From positions 186,001-250,000 of the forward strand of contig NZ_RKKE01000001.1 of NCBI RefSeq assembly GCF_003797125.1: a stretch of DNA of 64,000 nucleotides, in the 5' to 3' direction. The notes under the pieces were generated by a model. It did no database searches. It saw only the letters and a list, made by a program, of their open reading frames with translations, and was not told the DNA's origin. Source of the stretch: Shewanella frigidimarina. Its GTDB lineage: Bacteria > Pseudomonadota > Gammaproteobacteria > Enterobacterales > Shewanellaceae. The stretch's first letter is position 1. Every line of letters starts with the position of its first letter. A program made the position numbers and the translations under genes. This document shows positions 17,652 to 26,316 of the stretch, in pieces.

Positions 17652-17888
17652 TCAACAGCCTAGAGCGCTACGCTGCTAGAAGCTATAAAATCTATAGCAA
17701 CAGCCTAGAACGCTTCGCTGCTAGGTCGCTTCGCGGCTAGATGCTATAAAATCAACAGCCTACTCGCGAAGTGACTAAATCAAGCAGCGAAGCGGTCCCT
17801 AGAAGCGTAGCGATCCTAGCAGTGACGAAGTCACGCCCTAGATCCTAGCAGGACGTACGTAGCGACCCTAGAAGCGTAGCGTCCTAGG
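17652..17888. repeat. CTAG-bounded hairpin-module repeat cluster F
   Basis: It starts directly after the yggS stop codon: AACAGCCTAG, AGCGCTACGCTG CTAG, a linker AAGCTATAAAATC, AACAGCCTAG, AACGCTTCGCTG CTAG, GTCGCTTCGCGG CTAG, linker ATGCTATAAAATC, CAGCGAAGCGG, AAGCGTAGCG, GTGACGAAGTCAC, AGGACGTACGTAGCGACC and AAGCGTAGCGTCCTAG. Here the flanking genes run rightward, unlike those around clusters B-E, but the cluster orientation is the same. Confidence 0.85.
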
Positions 17889-17952
17889 GCTGAATTAGGT
17901 AACATACACAGTAATTGGACATAAATTCACTCTTTTATTGGATACAGACTTA

Positions 17953-18771
17953 ATGACTCAAGCAAAAGTATGTTTTATCGGTGCGGGCAATATGACTCGT
18001 AGCATTATTAGTGGCTTAGTTAAGCATGGCTATCCTAGTGACCTTATTCACGCAACCAATCCAAGCAAAGGTAAGTTAGATGCGTTGCAGCAAGATTTTT
18101 CGATTCAAGTTTCTCACGATAATCATGCAGCCGCACAAGCTGCCGATGTAATCGTGCTAAGTGTAAAACCTCAATTAATGGCGGCCGTTTGTGAAGACTT
18201 AAGTTCACTCGATTTAGCCAATAAGTTAATCATCACTATCGCTGCAGGTATTCCAGCGTCTCGTTATCAAGACTACTTTAAACAACCGATAAAACTTATT
18301 CGCACTATGCCTAATACTCCAACTCAAATTGGCTATGGTATGACTGGTATTTATGCCGATGACAGTATTTCTGCCGAGCATAAAGCAATTTGCGAAACCT
18401 TAATGCAAAGCGGCGGTAAAGTGGTTTGGGTTGATAAAGAACCGGAATTAGATCAAGTAATAGCACTTGCTGGTAGCTCTCCTGCTTATTTTTTCTTGTT
18501 TATCGAGTCTATGATCGCCTCTGGCGTCAACATGGGTATGGCTGAAGACAAAGCAAGACTCCTTGCTGAGCAAGCAGCATTGGGTGCTGCGCAGATGGTG
18601 ATACAAAACCAACAGTTATCGGTAACCGAATTACGTCAAAATGTAATGTCAAAAGGCGGTACTACGGCTAGAGCAGTTGAAACATTCCAACAAGGCGGGT
18701 TAGTTGAATTGGTTGATAAAGCGATGACAAACTGTGTTGCTAGAGCCCAAGAAATGGCTAAAACATTCTAA
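17953..18771 (+). CDS. proC: pyrroline-5-carboxylate reductase
   Basis: A 272-residue NAD(P)H-dependent enzyme catalysing the last step of proline synthesis. The Rossmann motif CFIGAGNMTRSII is at the N terminus; later come VLSVKPQ, the conserved IRTMPNTPTQIGYG near residue 115, ALAGSSPAYFFLFIESM near residue 175, and the C-terminal signature VMSKGGTTARAVETF. The start is the ATG at 17953; an upstream in-frame TTG adds five residues without a better ribosome site. Proline is itself a compatible solute, but no link to the gpg operon is implied. Confidence 0.95.
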   Translation: MTQAKVCFIGAGNMTRSIISGLVKHGYPSDLIHATNPSKGKLDALQQDFSIQVSHDNHAAAQAADVIVLSVKPQLMAAVCEDLSSLDLANKLIITIAAGIPASRYQDYFKQPIKLIRTMPNTPTQIGYGMTGIYADDSISAEHKAICETLMQSGGKVVWVDKEPELDQVIALAGSSPAYFFLFIESMIASGVNMGMAEDKARLLAEQAALGAAQMVIQNQQLSVTELRQNVMSKGGTTARAVETFQQGGLVELVDKAMTNCVARAQEMAKTF

Positions 18772-19006
18772 CGTTATGAGATGAACGATTATTTAACTTA
18801 TGATTAATCCCTTTGGTGTAAAATAGTTGCGTAAAACTGAACTTATAAACACCAAATTTGAGTGATAATCCGTTATATTGGTCACTCAGTAAATCGTATC
18901 GTTAAATATTAGCGCAGTTAATTTTAGTACTAATTTACACTCAAATCTGCGCTCTAATTTAAGTACAATATTAAGCACTAAATCACATCAACGTAAGGCA
19001 ACATAC

Positions 19007-19555
19007 ATGAATGCAATGAGTTTTTTAGTCAACACTCTGTTTGACTTATACCTAATGGTCGTCATTCTTCGTTTTTGGCTACAGCTTGCAAGAGCGGATT
19101 TTTATAATCCATTTAGCCAATTTGTGGTTAAGGCGACACAACCGATTATCGCACCAATGCGTCGACTATTACCCTCAGTAGGACGTTTTGATACTTCATC
19201 AATGGTACTGGCCCTGATTGTCGTGTTGGTCAAAATGTTAGTGCTTACTTTCATTGCAGGGGCAACTGTAGATATTGTTACTTTACTATTATTCTCAGTG
19301 ATATCTGTCGTAAAACAAGCTGGCGTGTTACTTTTTTGGATGTTACTTATCCGTGCAGTATTGAGCTGGTTTAACCAAGGTTATAACCCAATTGTGATGG
19401 TGATGACCCAATTAACAGAACCTATTTTAGCCCCAGTGCGCAAAGTACTGCCTGCTATTGGTGGCTTGGATTTATCTGTATTAGTGGTATTTATTGCGAT
19501 GAATTTCATTAACATGTTGTGCGCGCAATATATTCCTTTTTGGTCAATTATTTAG
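19007..19555 (+). CDS. yggT: YggT family integral membrane protein
   Basis: A 182-residue membrane protein with two YGGT repeats: the first around residues 5-70 (DLYLMVVILRFWLQLARAD, then VKATQPIIAPMRRLLP) and the second around 105-170 (LLIRAVLSWFNQGYNP, LTEPILAPVRKVLP). Four to five hydrophobic segments are visible. The function is not firmly known; roles in osmotic tolerance and envelope organisation have been proposed. It is 20 bases upstream of yggU, so they are probably one transcript. Confidence 0.93.
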   Translation: MNAMSFLVNTLFDLYLMVVILRFWLQLARADFYNPFSQFVVKATQPIIAPMRRLLPSVGRFDTSSMVLALIVVLVKMLVLTFIAGATVDIVTLLLFSVISVVKQAGVLLFWMLLIRAVLSWFNQGYNPIVMVMTQLTEPILAPVRKVLPAIGGLDLSVLVVFIAMNFINMLCAQYIPFWSII

Positions 19556-19575
19556 ATTTAGAACAAACCTAACTA

Positions 19576-19890
19576 ATGAATCCAGTAAGCTATATTAACG
19601 ATGAGCAGCAAGGTGACTTGCTGCTTTTTGTTTATGTGCAACCCAAAGCCAGCCGCGATCAAATTGTCGGTTTGCACGGTAACGAATTAAAAATAGCCAT
19701 CACAGCACCACCTATTGATGGTAAAGCAAATGCTTATCTGTCTAAATATCTTGCAAAATCCTGTAAAGTAGCCAAAAGTCAGGTTCATATCATTAAAGGT
19801 GAACAAGGTCGTCATAAACAAATTAGAATATGCCAACCTCAGGTTATTCCGCCAGAAATAGCCGCCCTTTTGTCACCGATTTCTCTATAA
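19576..19890 (+). CDS. yggU: DUF167 family protein YggU
   Basis: A 104-residue protein with the DUF167 core: [18 protein letters not shown] near residue 15, [25 protein letters not shown] near residue 40 and [14 protein letters not shown] near residue 74. Its role is unknown. It follows yggT closely, and the DUF4426 gene starts 35 bases after it. Confidence 0.93.
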   Translation: MNPVSYINDEQQGDLLLFVYVQPKASRDQIVGLHGNELKIAITAPPIDGKANAYLSKYLAKSCKVAKSQVHIIKGEQGRHKQIRICQPQVIPPEIAALLSPISL

Positions 19891-19925
19891 TAATGTTATT
19901 GCTCACGCCCATTAAGGACAAAATT

Positions 19926-20387
19926 ATGTTTCATTCTCTGCGTTTATCTCGCTCATTATTACACATGTTATTGTTGTCACTCATAACCATCACCAGTATT
20001 GGCTATGCTCATGCAGAGCAAAAACTACAAGTTGGTCATTTTGATATTCATTACATGGCGCTCAGTAGCACCTTTATTACTCCTGAAATAGCCAAAACCT
20101 ACGGAATTGAACGTAGCAGTTACAATGGATTGGTGAACATTACCGTGCTCAATACTAATCTAGAAGGGAACCCTGCTATCCCTGTTGAAATATCAGGTAT
20201 AGCTAATAACTTACTAGATGCCCGCATAACGCTTGATTTTAAAGAGATCCGTGAAGGAAATTCTATCTATTACATAGCAGAAGTGCCATATCGTGATGAC
20301 CAAGAGGTCAATTTCACAATTGCCATTAAGTACGGCAACCAGCTAAACACCTCATTGAAATTCAAACAAAAGTTCTATGTAGATTAA
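19926..20387 (+). CDS. DUF4426 domain-containing exported protein
   Basis: A 153-residue protein with a signal peptide (hydrophobic core about residues 8-28, ending AHA before EQKLQVGHF). The mature part, QVGHFDIHYMALSSTFITPEIAKTYGIERS, is the DUF4426 signature of periplasmic proteins in Shewanella, Vibrio and Pseudomonas; the function is unknown. The start is the ATG at 19926, preceded by AAGGAC; the open frame extends 32 codons further upstream but there overlaps yggU out of frame. It sits between yggU and rdgB, followed by a repeat block. Confidence 0.85.
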   Translation: MFHSLRLSRSLLHMLLLSLITITSIGYAHAEQKLQVGHFDIHYMALSSTFITPEIAKTYGIERSSYNGLVNITVLNTNLEGNPAIPVEISGIANNLLDARITLDFKEIREGNSIYYIAEVPYRDDQEVNFTIAIKYGNQLNTSLKFKQKFYVD

Positions 20388-20400
20388 GGCCTAAAATCTC

Positions 20401-20455
20401 GATATCGAGCGAAAGAGCTATATCGAGCGAAAGAGCTATATCGAGCGAAAGAGCC
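20401..20455 (+). repeat. three tandem 18-bp repeats (cluster G, left part)
   Basis: Three nearly perfect copies of ATATCGAGCGAAAGAGCT, the last running into GAGCCTAGAGCGCGGCTAG at 20450-20469. The end structure matches the 10-bp arrays elsewhere, which also run into GCCTAG. Confidence 0.85.
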
Positions 20456-20494
20456 TAGAGCGCGGCTAGATCTTATACAAGCAAAAAGTGCAGC

Positions 20495-20612
20495 GTTCGC
20501 TCGTCATACTTGCTATCGTTTGTTAACGCCATTATCTCTTGCTACCGCTGTTACTGCTTGTTATCGCTTTTCATCGCCGTTACCGCTTGTCATCGCTTGC
20601 AATAGCCTATCG
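20495..20612 (-). repeat. 10-bp tandem array, reversed orientation (cluster G, right part)
   Basis: About eleven units in ten-base register on the minus strand (on the plus strand: CGTTCGCTCG, TCATACTTGC, TATCGTTTGT, TAACGCCATT, ATCTCTTGCT, ACCGCTGTTA, CTGCTTGTTA, TCGCTTTTCA, TCGCCGTTAC, CGCTTGTCAT, CGCTTGCAAT). It ends about 20 bases before rdgB, so it lies where the rdgB promoter or leader would be. Confidence 0.75.
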
Positions 20613-20630
20613 CGGGGTAGTTAGAGTATA

Positions 20631-21305
20631 ATGACGGCAAATTTACCCTCATCTAAAAAACTTATGCATACCTTAGCCAAACAACAAATTGTTCTTGCCA
20701 GTGGCAACAAAGGCAAACTTGCCGAATTTGATCAAATGCTGACAGCATTTAATATTGAAGTATTACCACAGAATCAATTTAACGTGACAGAGGTTGCAGA
20801 GACAGGCACTACATTTGTAGAAAACTCCATTATTAAAGCTCGCCATGCCGCTGAAATAACGGGTAAGGCTGCAATTGCAGATGACTCAGGCATTGAAGTT
20901 GATGCACTACAAGGCCAACCAGGGATTTACTCGGCACGCTATTCTGGTCCTGGTGCAACTGAAACTAGCAACTACCTCAAGCTACTTGATGCATTGCAAG
21001 GTGAAACACTTCGAAGTGCCCGTTTCCAATGTGTACTTGTGTATATGCGTCACGCAAAAGATCCCACGCCAATAATTTGCCAGGCTTCATGGGAAGGAAC
21101 AATAAACCATGCCCCACAAGGCGAACAAGGCCATGGATATGACCCAGTGTTTATTCCACAAGGTTTTGATTGCTCGGCAGCTGAGTTAACTCGTGAGCAG
21201 AAAAATGCCCATAGTCATCGAGGCAAAGCACTTGAGTTATTAGTGAGTGCCATGAAAGCCCAAGGTATTATTTTATCGAACAATACTTCTGGCGGTCATC
21301 AATAA
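20631..21305 (+). CDS. rdgB: XTP/dITP diphosphatase (RdgB/HAM1)
   Basis: A 224-residue NTP pyrophosphatase that removes non-canonical purine nucleotides. The signature IVLASGNKGKLAEF is near residue 20, followed by FVENSIIKARHAA, AIADDSGIEVDAL and GIYSARYSG, and EGTINHAPQGEQGHGYDPVFIP near residue 150. The ATG at 20631 has only a weak ribosome site; an ATG at 20664 would give a protein closer to the usual length, so the start is uncertain by 11 codons. It directly abuts hemW. Confidence 0.94.
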   Translation: MTANLPSSKKLMHTLAKQQIVLASGNKGKLAEFDQMLTAFNIEVLPQNQFNVTEVAETGTTFVENSIIKARHAAEITGKAAIADDSGIEVDALQGQPGIYSARYSGPGATETSNYLKLLDALQGETLRSARFQCVLVYMRHAKDPTPIICQASWEGTINHAPQGEQGHGYDPVFIPQGFDCSAAELTREQKNAHSHRGKALELLVSAMKAQGIILSNNTSGGHQ

Positions 21306-22445
21306 ATGACATTGCAACTTCCACCTCTTAGCTTGTATATCCATATTCCTTGGTGCGTGCAAAAATGCCCTTATTGCGATTTTAACTCTCATGGCCAAAA
21401 TGGTGAGTTACCACAGCAACAATATGTCGATGCGTTACTGGACGATTTAAAACAAGACTTGGCTTATGTTCAAGGTAGAAAGGTGCATACCATCTTTATC
21501 GGCGGTGGCACGCCATCGTTATTTGACGCTAGCCAAATTCAACGCATACTTGAAGGCGCACAAGCATTAATCCCTTTTGAAGATAATATTGAAATCACCA
21601 TGGAAGCCAATCCAGGTACATTAGAGCACGACGACTTTAGTGCCTATCGTGCTGCGGGTGTCACGCGCTTATCTATTGGGGTGCAAAGTTTTTCAAAAGA
21701 AAAACTTAATCTGCTAGGACGTATCCACAATGAAGATGAAGCTAAAGTGGCGGCAGAAAAAGCCAAACAAGCAGATTATTTAAGTTTCAATCTCGACTTA
21801 ATGCACGGTTTACCAAACCAAAGCTTTGACGAAGCCATGCATGATATCGACACAGCAACAGCTTTAGCCCCACCGCATCTTTCTTGGTATCAACTCACCA
21901 TTGAACCCAATACCTTGTTTCATTCAAAACCGCCACAATTACCAGATGATGAGAACCTGTGGCAAATTTACGAGCAAGGTCAGCAGCGCTTAGCGGCATT
22001 AGGTTATGAGCAATACGAAATATCGGCCTATGCCAAACAGGGATACCAATGTCGCCATAATCTTAATTACTGGCAGTTTGGCGACTACCTTGGCATCGGT
22101 TGCGGTGCCCACGGTAAGATCACTCTCCCCGACTCAAATCGGATTGTGCGCACCGTAAAAATAAAACACCCTAAGGGCTACCTCGCTGCGGATAAATATA
22201 CCTTTGAAACCACAGATGTCGTTGAAGAAGACCGTCCGTTAGAATATTTAATGAACCGTCTAAGATTAATGACTCCAATCCCTAAAACTGAATTTGAGCA
22301 ACGTACAGGTCAATCGGCCGAGGTGGTAAAGCTGGGAATGCAAAAATCAATTGAACGGGGATTATTGACAGAAACCACAACACATTGGCAATTGACCTCT
22401 AAAGGCCACATGTTTGTAAATGATTTGCTGTCTCAATTTATTTAA
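21306..22445 (+). CDS. hemW: radical SAM heme chaperone HemW
   Basis: A 379-residue radical SAM protein related to HemN. The cluster motif is CVQKCPYCDFNSH (CxxxCxxC) at residues 16-24, then IFIGGGTPSLF, TMEANPGTLE, RLSIGVQSF and the HemN_C domain with YEQYEISAYAKQGYQCRHNLNYW. It has HemW-type features and should act in heme trafficking rather than as an oxygen-independent coproporphyrinogen oxidase. The start codon immediately follows the rdgB stop with no gap, indicating co-translation. Confidence 0.94.
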   Translation: MTLQLPPLSLYIHIPWCVQKCPYCDFNSHGQNGELPQQQYVDALLDDLKQDLAYVQGRKVHTIFIGGGTPSLFDASQIQRILEGAQALIPFEDNIEITMEANPGTLEHDDFSAYRAAGVTRLSIGVQSFSKEKLNLLGRIHNEDEAKVAAEKAKQADYLSFNLDLMHGLPNQSFDEAMHDIDTATALAPPHLSWYQLTIEPNTLFHSKPPQLPDDENLWQIYEQGQQRLAALGYEQYEISAYAKQGYQCRHNLNYWQFGDYLGIGCGAHGKITLPDSNRIVRTVKIKHPKGYLAADKYTFETTDVVEEDRPLEYLMNRLRLMTPIPKTEFEQRTGQSAEVVKLGMQKSIERGLLTETTTHWQLTSKGHMFVNDLLSQFI

Positions 22446-22452
22446 CTTAATC

Positions 22453-22531
22453 AGCCGATTTAAAAAAACAATATGACTCGCAGTTTACTTTTTAATCCGG
22501 AAACTGCGAGCCAATAATCAGAAAATCGGCT
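22453..22531. repeat. nested inverted repeat downstream of hemW
   Basis: The outer arms AGCCGATTT (22453-22461) and AAATCGGCT (22523-22531) enclose inner arms CTCGCAGTTT (22477-22486) and AAACTGCGAG (22501-22510). Both stems are perfect. There is no U-run after the structure, so it is not a standard terminator. Confidence 0.6.
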
Positions 22532-22648
22532 TCTACCACTACATTCCACTTACCTTAAATACACACTTTCTAACATTTCTATTCACACTTTTAGACAAAG
22601 CTTGATTAGGATATGCGCCTATAACTTAGGTACTTTGGGAAGATATCA

Positions 22649-24505
22649 ATGTCTATTAAAACTAAAACAACTCTCGTTGCTGTCGCGTTATCAAGTTTAT
22701 TAAGCGCTTCAGCCATTGCGAACTTGCACAACATGCCGCAATTGAGCCAACAAGAAAGTACAGCGACATCAAGCCAACAAACCGAGTCAGAAAAAGCCAA
22801 CGCATTGTTTGAAGCCATTTTTATGGAAAATGTGATGGCAAATCCAGTCAATCAAACTTACCTTGGCATAAAACAAGATTACGGCAAGTGGAATGACTTG
22901 TCTGACGCTGCTGCCGATGCAGATTTAGCCCGCAGTAAACAGCAACTCACAAGATTGACGAGCCTTGATGCCAACAAATTAAATGAACAAGCGGCCCTCA
23001 GTTATGAACTGTTAAAAGCTGGGTTAGAACACAGCATTAGCGATGATAAATGGCGTTATCACACTTATCCGATTAACCAAATGTATGGAGTCCATTCTGT
23101 AGTGGCTTCATTTCTGATTAATCAACATCAGGTTACCCATGAAAGTGATGCTAAAGCCTATATTAGCCGTTTGAACGCCATACCAACACTACTGGCACAA
23201 TTAGAAACCTCGTTAGAAATTCGCGCTAAAAAACATATCATTGCGCCAAAATTTGTATTCCCATACGTAATTTCTGATAGCAAAAACATTATCACTGGCG
23301 CCCCATTTACAGATACAGGAAAAGACAGTGCATTATGGGCTGATGCGACACGTAAAATAAATAAACTCGATATAACTGATGACAGTAAAAAAGCATTACT
23401 AGCTGAAGTTAAGCAAGCTCTACTGACTAAGGTAAAACCTGCCTATGAGCAATTAATAACCTACACCAAGTCACTTGAAGCTCGCGCCGATACTCAAGAT
23501 GGAGCCTGGAAACTGCCTGATGGAGAAGCGTTTTACAATAACGCTCTAGCACGTACCACCACAACCGACATGACCGCAGACACGATACACGATCTTGGCT
23601 TATCTGAAGTGAAGCGAATTCATGATGAAATGCGGATCATTATGAAAAAAGTACACTTTGCCGGCAGCTTACAAGAGTTTTTTGTGTTCATGCGCGATGA
23701 TAAACAATTTTATTACCCAGAAACTGATGAAGGCAAAACGGCATATCTGGCTCAAGCAAAATCACTGATCGATACTATGGAGTCTCGTTTAGATGAAGTG
23801 TTTACTATTAAGCCTAAAGCCGAATTAGTAGTACGAAAGGTAGAAGCGTTTAGAGAAAAGTCAGCAGGTAAAGCATTTTACGACCAACCTGCACCAGATG
23901 GTTCTCGCCCAGGAAGCTATTACGCTAATTTATACAAAATGGAAGCGATGCCAAAGTATCAAATGGAAGCACTTGCTTACCATGAAGGCATTCCAGGGCA
24001 TCACATGCAAATTGCTATTGCACAAGAACTGCAAGGTATTCCAAAATTCCGTAAATTTGGTGGTTACACGGCTTATATTGAAGGTTGGGGACTTTATTCA
24101 GAATATTTCCCGAAAGAAATGGGCTTATATGCCGACCCATACTCTGACTTTGGCCGTTTATCGATGGAGCTATGGCGCGCATGCCGTTTAGTGGTTGATA
24201 CTGGGATACACGCAAAAAAATGGACTCGTGAACAGGCTATTACCTATTATGTTGAGAATACTCCCAACGCTGAATCTGATGCGATAAAAATGGTTGAACG
24301 CCATATTGTTATGCCATCACAAGCGACAGCGTATAAAGTGGGAATGATTAAAATACTACAACTACGTGAGCAGGCTAAAAAGGCACTAGGAGCTAAGTTT
24401 GATATTCGCGAATTTCATACTGTAATTCTTAAAAATGGTCCATTGCCATTAGACATACTTGAAGAGCAAGTAAACAAGTGGATTAAACAGGTTCAATCAC
24501 GGTAA
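22649..24505 (+). CDS. DUF885 family exported metallopeptidase-like protein
   Basis: A 618-residue protein with a signal peptide (about residues 1-24, ending ASAIA). The body has the DUF885 signature: a zinc-binding motif of the form YHEGIPGHHMQIA near residue 446, with YIEGWGLYSEYFPKEMG 30 residues later and QATAYKVGMIKI near residue 563. Members resemble M32-type carboxypeptidases and are thought to be periplasmic peptidases; specificity is unknown. It has its own terminator. This gene and the LysR regulator sit where the conserved ygg backbone is interrupted. Confidence 0.87.
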   Translation: MSIKTKTTLVAVALSSLLSASAIANLHNMPQLSQQESTATSSQQTESEKANALFEAIFMENVMANPVNQTYLGIKQDYGKWNDLSDAAADADLARSKQQLTRLTSLDANKLNEQAALSYELLKAGLEHSISDDKWRYHTYPINQMYGVHSVVASFLINQHQVTHESDAKAYISRLNAIPTLLAQLETSLEIRAKKHIIAPKFVFPYVISDSKNIITGAPFTDTGKDSALWADATRKINKLDITDDSKKALLAEVKQALLTKVKPAYEQLITYTKSLEARADTQDGAWKLPDGEAFYNNALARTTTTDMTADTIHDLGLSEVKRIHDEMRIIMKKVHFAGSLQEFFVFMRDDKQFYYPETDEGKTAYLAQAKSLIDTMESRLDEVFTIKPKAELVVRKVEAFREKSAGKAFYDQPAPDGSRPGSYYANLYKMEAMPKYQMEALAYHEGIPGHHMQIAIAQELQGIPKFRKFGGYTAYIEGWGLYSEYFPKEMGLYADPYSDFGRLSMELWRACRLVVDTGIHAKKWTREQAITYYVENTPNAESDAIKMVERHIVMPSQATAYKVGMIKILQLREQAKKALGAKFDIREFHTVILKNGPLPLDILEEQVNKWIKQVQSR

Positions 24506-24536
24506 TTTTCAATAACTAATCCACTCGAACTAACAT

Positions 24537-24570
24537 AAAACGGCAACCTGACTGAGGTTGCCGTTTTTTT
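24537..24570 (+). terminator. Rho-independent terminator of the DUF885 gene
   Basis: A perfect stem (AACGGCAACCT / AGGTTGCCGTT) with loop GACTG and seven Ts after it. Confidence 0.93.
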
Positions 24571-24592
24571 GTCAAATTTCACAAAAAAATAA

Positions 24593-24612
24593 CCCCAGAA
24601 CAAAGTCTGGGG
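24593..24612 (-). terminator. orphan Rho-independent terminator, minus strand
   Basis: CCCCAGA / TCTGGGG stem with loop ACAAAG. On the minus strand it is followed by TTATTTTTTTG. The nearest annotated minus-strand gene (LysR) already has its own terminator at 24905, so this one implies another short transcript or is a backup. Confidence 0.65.
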
Positions 24613-24651
24613 TAAACCAAATAAATTAGGATGATGGTTTTAAGGTTGGCA

Positions 24652-24735
24652 TTATTTTAGTTCGAAAACCATTGCCAACACTGATTCAAAATTTGCTACC
24701 TTGCCGATTTGTACGCCCAACTGAAAAGGGGTCAT
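24652..24735 (-). CDS. candidate small protein (27 residues)
   Basis: An ATG at 24735 opens a 27-codon frame (starts MTPFQLGVQIGKVANF, ends LAMVFELK) closed by TAA. The orphan minus-strand terminator starts 40 bases after the stop, so an independent short transcript is plausible. The ribosome site is weak (GAG just before the ATG). No homologue is recognised. It could also be a non-coding RNA region or chance; confidence is low. Confidence 0.25.
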   Translation of the reverse strand: MTPFQLGVQIGKVANFESVLAMVFELK

Positions 24736-24904
24736 TTCTCAGAAAAACGCAGGGTTCAAATCACTTCGAATCAACTAACTACCATTGTATTGATATCAGA
24801 ACAGAGTTCAACTAGTTAACAAATGTAAATCGCTAACCCCTTGATTAGAAACTTACTAATAAACTAATCAATCAACTCCTTAAGCAATTTAAAATCAAAC
24901 ACTT

Positions 24905-24940
24905 AAAACAAAGCCGCAAGGTAAGTCGCGGCTTTGTTTT
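24905..24940. terminator. terminator downstream of the LysR gene (bidirectional)
   Basis: AAAACAAAGCCGC / GCGGCTTTGTTTT stem with a ten-base loop. U-rich tails are present on both strands. Confidence 0.8.
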
Positions 24941-24964
24941 AAAATAGAAACAATGTTTCCACTT

Positions 24965-25906
24965 TTACTTACGAAGTTTATACAAATGGTCGAACTTAGC
25001 ATCCCAATAAGGTGGGCTACTAATGTGCGTTTTAATAAAATCAATGAACGCACTGACTTTGGGAGCTAGATGCTTACGACGAGGATACACAGCTTGTAAT
25101 GGAAGGTTGTGAGTCAACTGCCAATCAGGTAACAAAGGTACCAATGTCCCTTGAGCAATTTCATCTTCCATTAAGTAACTGGCTAAATATACAATGCCTA
25201 AACCACTCACTGCGGCCGATTTCAATGCTGGTGCATTATCGACACGGAAATTGCCTGACACACCAATTTCGCAATAGTCTTCGCCCTTTTTAAATTGCCA
25301 CATACTGTGCTCATGCCACTCGCCTTGATACACCAAGCAATTGTGCTCAACTAACTGTTCAGGTCGGCTAATGTTACCATGTTGCGCAATATAACCCGGT
25401 GAGGCGACTAATAAGAACTGACATTTCATTAACGGTCTTGCCACCATACCCAGCGGCAATTGCTCAGACATGGTTAACAGTAGATCTAAGCCTTCACTGA
25501 CGACATCGACCTTATGATCAAGTAAGCTAACTTGTAGTTCAAGCTCTGGATGCCTTGCCATAAATGCTGGTAAAGCTGGAATAATATGCATGGTGCCAAA
25601 TGATTGCGATATCCCAACTTTTAATACACCACGAGTTGCATCATTTAAGTTGTGAACACTTGAAACGGCCTGCTCTGCATCACGAAGGAGCTCTTCGCCT
25701 TGGAGATACAATAAATTGCCGGCTTCAGTAAGGCTTAAACTGCGGGTTGTACGCTGAATAAGCTGCACGCCAAGTTTATGTTCAAGATCTGCAACTTGAG
25801 TACTTACTTTAGATTTAGAAATGCCAAGACGTCTGGCTGCAGCACTAAAACTTCCTGCACGTGCAACATGAGTAAAAATTGCGATAGGTTCTAACAGTTC
25901 TAACAT
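24965..25906 (-). CDS. LysR family transcriptional regulator
   Basis: A 313-residue LTTR. The N-terminal winged helix-turn-helix reads FTHVARAGSFSAAARRLGISKSKVSTQVADLE and is followed by LGVQLIQRTTRSLSLTEAG. The C-terminal effector domain begins near residue 90 (GVLKVGISQSFG) and resembles the CrgA/DmlR type (LDLLLTMSEQLP, VSGLGIVYLASYLMEDEI). The target and ligand are unknown. No divergent gene is adjacent, so the usual neighbour clue is missing. The upstream 400 bases contain no gene and should hold its promoter. Confidence 0.92.
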   Translation of the reverse strand: MLELLEPIAIFTHVARAGSFSAAARRLGISKSKVSTQVADLEHKLGVQLIQRTTRSLSLTEAGNLLYLQGEELLRDAEQAVSSVHNLNDATRGVLKVGISQSFGTMHIIPALPAFMARHPELELQVSLLDHKVDVVSEGLDLLLTMSEQLPLGMVARPLMKCQFLLVASPGYIAQHGNISRPEQLVEHNCLVYQGEWHEHSMWQFKKGEDYCEIGVSGNFRVDNAPALKSAAVSGLGIVYLASYLMEDEIAQGTLVPLLPDWQLTHNLPLQAVYPRRKHLAPKVSAFIDFIKTHISSPPYWDAKFDHLYKLRK

Positions 25907-26237
25907 GAAAGTCGCCTTAAGCTGGTTACGACATTAATAAAAATTCCAGATATCTGTTAGCCATTGCTGGTAACTAAACCTTGTTAAGCGTCAATATCAA
26001 CATTCAGATATTATGATTGATGCTACCAAATGAACATCAAAACAAACTAATACCGTTAATCAACACCAACAAATGAAGATTCTGAAATATAACCACATCT
26101 AAAGTAGAGTGTAATTTTGTAATAATTGTCACGAGTATAACAAAAAAAGCTTCTATGGCTCTATATTTATAATTGACAATTTTTTTATCAGAACAAAGCA
26201 ACACTAGCTATAGCGGTAAAGCCGCTAGAATTGGCAC
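25907..26237. other. gene-free stretch upstream of the LysR gene
   Basis: No coding region is visible. Near 26213-26229 there is a small palindrome AGCGG-TAAAG-CCGCT followed by AG, a faint echo of the CTAG hairpin modules. Confidence 0.4.
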
Positions 26238-26276
26238 AAAAAAAAAGCCCCTGTGTCTTCAAAAAGAGCACAGGGG
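26238..26276 (-). terminator. Rho-independent terminator of yggN
   Basis: CCCCTGTG / CACAGGGG stem; on the minus strand it is followed by GC and a long T run (complement of 26238-26246). Confidence 0.9.
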
Positions 26277-26316
26277 AAGGTCAGGTGTCCGGGAAGACAG
26301 GTTGAACAAAATAAAT

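Noticed and set aside
4741..17888. Hairpin-module clusters as integron attC sites or IS ends
   Set aside because: No integrase or transposase, no attC core sites, no target duplications seen. The conserved internal order with CTAG frames does not fit either.
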